Positions 4,793 through 6,467 of a stretch of 6,467 nt of DNA are shown one piece after another; positions within the stretch are counted from its first letter, which is position 1; each line of letters opens with the position of its first letter. The stretch is from Thermoproteales archaeon. GTDB lineage: Archaea; Thermoproteota; Thermoprotei; Thermoproteales; Thermocladiaceae. The stretch lies in contig JAMOMD010000275.1 of assembly GCA_027068725.1 (NCBI GenBank), forward strand, positions 1 through 6,467, in the 5' to 3' direction. Under the pieces are notes generated by a model. That model was not told the origin of the DNA. It did not search any database and was given only the letters and a program-made list of their open reading frames with translations. The position numbers and the translations under genes are program-made.

Positions 4793-5854
4793 CTATAGTG
4801 GATACCAGCAGGCAACAAAGTGTTCACCATCTATCCTTTTTAATGGTGGTCTCTCCTTCTCGCACTTTTCTTTAGCATATATGCATCTTGGATAGAATGG
4901 ACAGCCTTTTGGAATGTTTAGAGGATTAGGTGGTACATCGCCCTTTATTGGAATGTCGTCTAGGGAGCCTGTTCCATCTACTGAGGGAACAGCTGCTAGA
5001 AGAGCCTTGGTGTATGGGTGAGCTGGCTCAAATACAACGTCATCAGAGGGCCCTATTTCTACTAGAAATCCTAGATAGAGTACGCCTATTCTATCTCCTA
5101 CGTATCTTGCTGTTGCAAGATCGTGAGTTATGTATAAGTACGTTAAATTAAACTTCTCTCTAAGCTCCATCATGAGATTCAATATGTCGGCTCTAATAGA
5201 GACATCGAGCATTGATATTGGTTCGTCAGCAATGACTAGTTTAGGTCTGAGAATTAGGGCACGTGCAATTGCAACACGCTGTCTCTGACCACCACTAAGT
5301 TCGTGAGGATACTTCTCCATGAATTCTTCGGCTGGTATTAGCTGTACTTGCTCTAGAATTTCCTTAACTAGCTTATACATCTCTTGTTTTGATTTGCATA
5401 CTTTGTGTATCATTAACGGTTCCATGAGAATTTCCTTTATCTTAAGTCCAGGATTGAGCGACTCGTACGGGTCTTGAAATATTACTTGAATATATCTTCT
5501 ATATTTATTAAACTCTTTTTCGGGTAATTTAGCAATGTTGACCTCGTTATCATCTAAGCGCAGATAAATGTCGCCACTTGTTATTGGTACAAGTCTTGCA
5601 ATTGCTTTACCAAGCGTTGTTTTTCCACAGCCGCTCTCTCCAACTAGAGAAAATACTTCTCCTTTCCTGATTGTTAGTGTTACATCATTTACGGCCTTTA
5701 TGTACTGTCTGCTCCTCTTGAGTATCTGTATAAGACTTCTAGCAAGAGGGTACCAGACGCGTAGTCGCACTACCTTAAGTAGCGCGTTTCTATCATTTAG
5801 ACAGTAGTTCAAGTACTCCTCACTTAGTGGAGCTAGTACTTCCTGCGCCATCAT
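4793..5854 (-). CDS. Oligopeptide/dipeptide-type ABC transporter ATP-binding protein (OppF/DppF-like)
   Basis: A cytoplasmic ATPase that powers a binding-protein-dependent uptake system. The 353-residue protein shows Walker A GESGCGKTT (72-80), Q-loop Gln127 in IFQDPYESLNP, signature LSGGQRQR (186-193), Walker B LVIADEP (with Asp210, Glu211), D-loop and the switch His244 in ITHD. The oligopeptide-type C-terminal extension follows, HPYTKALLAAVP then four cysteines at 318, 324, 331 and 349 (GCPFYPRC, KC, FVAC). ESLNP and the C-terminal extension place it in the OppF/DppF branch. Archaeal members transport peptides or sugars, so the substrate is open. About 50 residues precede the first nucleotide-domain strand. 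GGTGAG (5855-5860) abuts the first ATG and lies three bases before a second ATG at 5851, so initiation may use the second. It overlaps the upstream ATPase gene by ATGA. Parts are AT-rich. Confidence 0.93.
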   Translation of the reverse strand: MMAQEVLAPLSEEYLNYCLNDRNALLKVVRLRVWYPLARSLIQILKRSRQYIKAVNDVTLTIRKGEVFSLVGESGCGKTTLGKAIARLVPITSGDIYLRLDDNEVNIAKLPEKEFNKYRRYIQVIFQDPYESLNPGLKIKEILMEPLMIHKVCKSKQEMYKLVKEILEQVQLIPAEEFMEKYPHELSGGQRQRVAIARALILRPKLVIADEPISMLDVSIRADILNLMMELREKFNLTYLYITHDLATARYVGDRIGVLYLGFLVEIGPSDDVVFEPAHPYTKALLAAVPSVDGTGSLDDIPIKGDVPPNPLNIPKGCPFYPRCIYAKEKCEKERPPLKRIDGEHFVACWYPL

Positions 5855-6467
5855 CTCACCATGTGACAGGCCACGTACCTTCCCTTCTCGACCTCCACTA
5901 GAGGTGGTTCTTCTTTCTTACATTTCTCTGTTGCGTACGGACAGCGTGGGTGGAATCTACATCCAGGCGGTGGATTTCTCAGGTCTGGAGGTAAACCAGG
6001 TATCCCTCTGAGTTTCCTTCTCTCACCGTATATTCTCGGAATGGACTCCAGCAACGCCTTAGTGTAGGGATGCAAGGGTTCCTTGAACACCTTCTCCATG
6101 GGCCCGTATTCAACAATTTTTCCCGCATACATGACAGCAATCTCGTCAGCAACCTGCGCAACTAGCGATAGGTCATGCGTGATGAACACGAGCCCAAACC
6201 TGAACTCATGCTGTAGTCTTTTAAGTAGTTTTATTACCTGTGCCTGCGTTATGACGTCTAGAGCTGTAGTGGGCTCATCTGCAATTAAGACTCTTGGTCT
6301 GACAGCTAGCGCCATCGCGATAATGACTCTCTGTCTCTGTCCGCCACTAAGCTCGTGAGGATATGCCGAAAGTCTTGAAGGATCAATATTGACAAGTCTT
6401 AGAAGCTCAGCAGCTCTCTTAATTGCCTCTTCTTTGCTAATGTCCTCATGTAGAAGAATTGCCTCAA
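5851..6467 (-). CDS. Oligopeptide/dipeptide-type ABC transporter ATP-binding protein (OppD/DppD-like), 5' end beyond the window
   Basis: The partner ATPase of the oppF-like gene, in the same transport complex. The frame is open to the window edge, so ATG at 6315 is internal and not the start; 204 residues are visible (first complete codon at 6465-6463). Numbered from there: signature LSGGQRQR (39-46), Walker B VLIADEP (59-65), D-loop TALD (67-70), switch His97 in ITHD, then the family C-terminal extension HPYTKALLESIPR and cysteines at 169, 175, 182 and 200 (GCRFHPRC, KC, VACH). Walker A and the Q-loop lie outside. EPTTALDVITQAQ is typical of OppD/DppD, as EPISMLDVSI is of the F partner. The TGA stop overlaps the next gene's ATG. 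Permease and binding-protein genes are expected upstream, beyond the window. Confidence 0.92.
   Translation of the reverse strand, partial: EAILLHEDISKEEAIKRAAELLRLVNIDPSRLSAYPHELSGGQRQRVIIAMALAVRPRVLIADEPTTALDVITQAQVIKLLKRLQHEFRFGLVFITHDLSLVAQVADEIAVMYAGKIVEYGPMEKVFKEPLHPYTKALLESIPRIYGERRKLRGIPGLPPDLRNPPPGCRFHPRCPYATEKCKKEEPPLVEVEKGRYVACHMVR

Noticed and set aside
6313..6315. ATG at 6315 as the start of the oppD-like gene
   Set aside because: The frame is open to the window edge and encodes the ABC signature LSGGQRQR and preceding helical region upstream of this ATG.

Overview
The window looks like chromosomal DNA from a hyperthermophilic archaeon, most likely a member of the Thermoproteota (Crenarchaeota). 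The signs are: Shine-Dalgarno sites of the GGTG/GGTGA type, TATA-like boxes about 26 bp upstream of starts (one transcript apparently leaderless), heavy use of AGA, AGG and ATA codons, overlapping gene ends, and archaeal-type short versions of several enzymes. I do not assign a species.

Layout. Positions 1-774 (minus) hold the N-terminal three quarters of ketol-acid reductoisomerase (ilvC). It is preceded by its own promoter in a 109-bp gap (775-883). Then, still on the minus strand, come a small ACT-domain acetolactate synthase subunit (884-1126) and the catalytic subunit ilvB (1129-2850), separated by 2 bp. A 261-bp divergent control region (2851-3111) separates these from a plus-strand LeuA/citramalate/homocitrate synthase-family gene (3112-4284). 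A small cysteine-containing protein of unknown function (4281-4769) is coupled to that gene by an ATGA overlap. Converging on it from the right are two minus-strand ATPase genes of an oligopeptide/dipeptide-type ABC transporter, oppF-like (4793-5854) and oppD-like (5851 to the window edge), also joined by an ATGA overlap.

How it works together. IlvB plus the ACT subunit make acetolactate or acetohydroxybutyrate, and IlvC converts these to the dihydroxy acids of the valine/isoleucine/leucine pathway. The divergent LeuA-family enzyme condenses acetyl-CoA with a 2-oxo acid, most simply 2-oxoisovalerate for leucine. This is therefore a branched-chain amino acid locus organised around one bidirectional promoter. 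The two ATPases belong to a separate uptake operon.

The most interesting signals are in the divergent region and at gene starts. The leuA-family gene has no ATG/GTG/TTG codon before its catalytic motif and seems to start at ATT, or to carry a one-base deletion or frameshift. The ilvB leader can encode a 14-residue peptide with Leu, Val and Ile behind a perfect Shine-Dalgarno. Two palindromic TATA-like boxes sit 26-27 bp apart. The ilvC start codon lies inside a perfect 7-3-7 inverted repeat, a related form of which precedes ilvB.
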